Assembly (NCBI GenBank): GCA_018054005.1
Contig: JAGPKI010000059.1
Location: forward strand, 1 to 7,338
DNA: 7,338 bases
DNA from: Caldisericia bacterium
GTDB taxonomy: Bacteria > Caldisericota > Caldisericia > UBA6126 > JAGPKI01
Direction: 5' to 3'
Part shown: positions 6,328 through 7,338 of the stretch, one piece after another
Layout: each line of letters opens with the position of its first letter
How positions within the stretch are numbered: position 1 is the first letter of the stretch
Notes under the pieces: generated by a model
What the model saw: the letters and a program-made list of their open reading frames with translations, nothing else
Databases searched by the model: none
Told to the model about the DNA's origin: nothing
Program-made: the position numbers and the translations under genes

Positions 6328-6335
6328 AAAAATAT

Positions 6336-6860
6336 ATGATAAAAATCAAAAGTATTAGAGTAAGTAGAAAATTTATTATTATATTTGCTTTAATTATCAT
6401 AATAGGCTTATTGATAAGTTTTAGTTATATTAGGTTTTCCGCTCTTTCTAAAGAAAAGAAGCAAATACTTAGTGATATTGAATATATTTATTATTTTTTA
6501 AAAACAGAACCTACTAATTTAAAATTAATAGGAACATTACAAAAAGGTGATGGTGTTTCACTTTCTGCTTGGGAGAACTATTTATCTACTTTTGATAATA
6601 AAATTAAAAATATCAACAAAATGATAGAAGACAATAAAAATAAAATTGATAAATTTGAAGCATTTAAAGAGACTAATTGTTTCAATGAATTAAAAATTGC
6701 AGTTGATAAATTATCATCATTTAAGGATGAATCACGAAAACGAATTGAAGGAGTATCTTCTTTTTCAGAAGAGATATTAGATAATATAGAAAAAGACCTC
6801 CAGAATCATTTGAACAAAGTAAAAGAAGAAGCAAAAATACTTGGTTTAGATTTACGATAA
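6336..6860 (+). CDS. Small single-pass membrane protein with coiled-coil exterior, function unknown
   Basis: I do not recognise this 174-residue protein. It has a short basic N-terminus (MIKIKSIRVSRK), then one strongly hydrophobic, isoleucine-rich helix (about 13-31, FIIIFALIIIIGLLISFSY). The rest is hydrophilic, Lys/Glu-rich and largely helical. By the positive-inside rule the N-terminus stays in the cytoplasm and the body lies outside, either as a signal anchor or, less likely, a cleaved signal peptide. The body contains a helical stretch at about 38-57, a loop with GTLQKGDGVSLSAWENYL (67-84), and long helical, coiled-coil-like segments at about 85-110 and 118-170. A single cysteine (C115) is present. 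The gene lies between tRNA-Leu and a Lon-related protease gene and was probably transcribed with the upstream stalk-domain gene. A shared envelope role is a guess from neighbourhood only. Confidence 0.8.
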   Translation: MIKIKSIRVSRKFIIIFALIIIIGLLISFSYIRFSALSKEKKQILSDIEYIYYFLKTEPTNLKLIGTLQKGDGVSLSAWENYLSTFDNKIKNINKMIEDNKNKIDKFEAFKETNCFNELKIAVDKLSSFKDESRKRIEGVSSFSEEILDNIEKDLQNHLNKVKEEAKILGLDLR

Positions 6861-6904
6861 GCTTTAACTAAAAGAATTTGATAAATTAGGAGGGATTTAT
6901 TTAA

Positions 6905-7338
6905 ATGGAAGAGTTAAAACCTGAAGATTTAAAAAATACATGTAGTTGTAAAAAATTTGCCTTTACGTCCACAAGTGAAGTGCAACCTTTGATAAACATA
7001 GTCGGACAAGATAGGGCTATTAGAGCAATTGAAACAGGCTTGAATACCAAAGCTGATGGATTTAATATATTTATTACTGGTCCTACAGGCACGGGAAGGA
7101 ATACTACAATAAAAGCCATCCTTGAGGAAAAAGCCAAGAAAGAAGAAATACCTAATGATTGGTGTTTTGTCCACAATTTTTCTGAGCCAAATAGTCCAAA
7201 TGCTATTGCTTTAAAAGCTGGAGAAGGTTCTACCTTTAAAAAAGACATGAATGATTTTATTAATATTGCAAAGGAAAGAATTACAAAAGCCTTTGAAAGT
7301 GAAGAATATGATAATGAGAAAAACAGAATAACAAATTA
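6905..7338 (+). CDS. Lon-related (AAA_32-type) ATP-dependent protease, N-terminal part, cut by window end
   Basis: The visible 144 residues match the start of the Lon-like AAA protease group with an AAA_32 domain (YcbZ/LonB-like), in which an ATPase region is followed by a C-terminal Ser-Lys Lon protease domain. Recognisable parts are the early C13-S-C15 segment, PLINIVGQDRAIRAIETGL (28-46), the P-loop GPTGTGRNT (59-67) and the family stretch IPNDWCFVHNFSEPNSPNAIALKAGEG (82-108). The P-loop lysine is replaced by Arg65; to my recollection this GTGR form is common in this subfamily, so it does not show inactivity. The protease domain is beyond the window. An AGGAGG site lies 11 bases before the ATG, and an in-frame TAA directly precedes it, fixing the start. 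It follows the membrane coiled-coil gene by 44 bases with no clear terminator or promoter between. Confidence 0.85.
   Translation, partial: MEELKPEDLKNTCSCKKFAFTSTSEVQPLINIVGQDRAIRAIETGLNTKADGFNIFITGPTGTGRNTTIKAILEEKAKKEEIPNDWCFVHNFSEPNSPNAIALKAGEGSTFKKDMNDFINIAKERITKAFESEEYDNEKNRITN

Noticed and set aside
6270..6335. GTG start at 6270 for the membrane coiled-coil protein
   Set aside because: It would begin within tRNA-Leu and lacks a ribosome binding site; the ATG at 6336 has AAGGA 8 bases upstream and gives a proper membrane anchor.
6861..6904. Terminator between the membrane protein and the Lon-like gene
   Set aside because: Only a 4-base CTTT/AAAG pairing is visible, with no GC stem or T-run.
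6901..7248. Minus-strand open frames of 115 and 81 codons
   Set aside because: They are antisense to the Lon-related protease gene, whose translation shows a P-loop and family-specific segments.

Overview
This A+T-rich window comes from a bacterium. The proteins and the strong AGGAGG-type ribosome binding sites look like a low-GC Firmicutes-type or deep-branching thermophile lineage (for example Clostridia or Caldisericota). A secreted protein with a copper-amine-oxidase-N 'stalk' domain points the same way. The lineage is inferred from style only and is not proven by any gene here.

Left part (1-4603, minus strand): a tightly packed five-gene operon read right to left. The order is a cytoplasmic triple-BON-domain protein, argS (arginyl-tRNA synthetase), dnaX (DNA polymerase III clamp-loader tau/gamma), a YbaB/EbfC nucleoid-associated protein, and recR, which is cut off by the window start. 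Gaps are 22, 6 and 2 bases, followed by a 1-base stop/start overlap. dnaX-ybaB-recR is a classic replication/repair cluster; the BON gene and argS in front of it are the less usual part. A good sigma-A-type promoter (TTGAAA-N17-TATAAG) lies upstream of the BON gene.

Centre (4604-4832): a divergent, very A+T-rich intergenic region with one promoter facing each way and a TTGAC/GTCAA inverted repeat over the rightward -35 box.

Right part (4833-7338, plus strand): tRNA-Gly(CCC), tRNA-Cys(GCA), a secreted stalk-domain/coiled-coil/Ig-like protein, tRNA-Leu(UAA), a small single-pass membrane coiled-coil protein, and the N-terminal third or less of a Lon-related AAA protease cut off by the window end. 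Gaps are short and no terminator is seen between these genes, so tRNAs and mRNAs probably share one primary transcript that is cut apart by tRNA processing.

Most of the window is housekeeping. The points deserving a second look are an A7 slippery site in dnaX placed to make a short gamma form, a degenerate HIGH motif in ArgS, the cytoplasmic triple-BON protein, and the interleaving of tRNAs with two unfamiliar envelope proteins. I see no convincing new defence or mobile system here.
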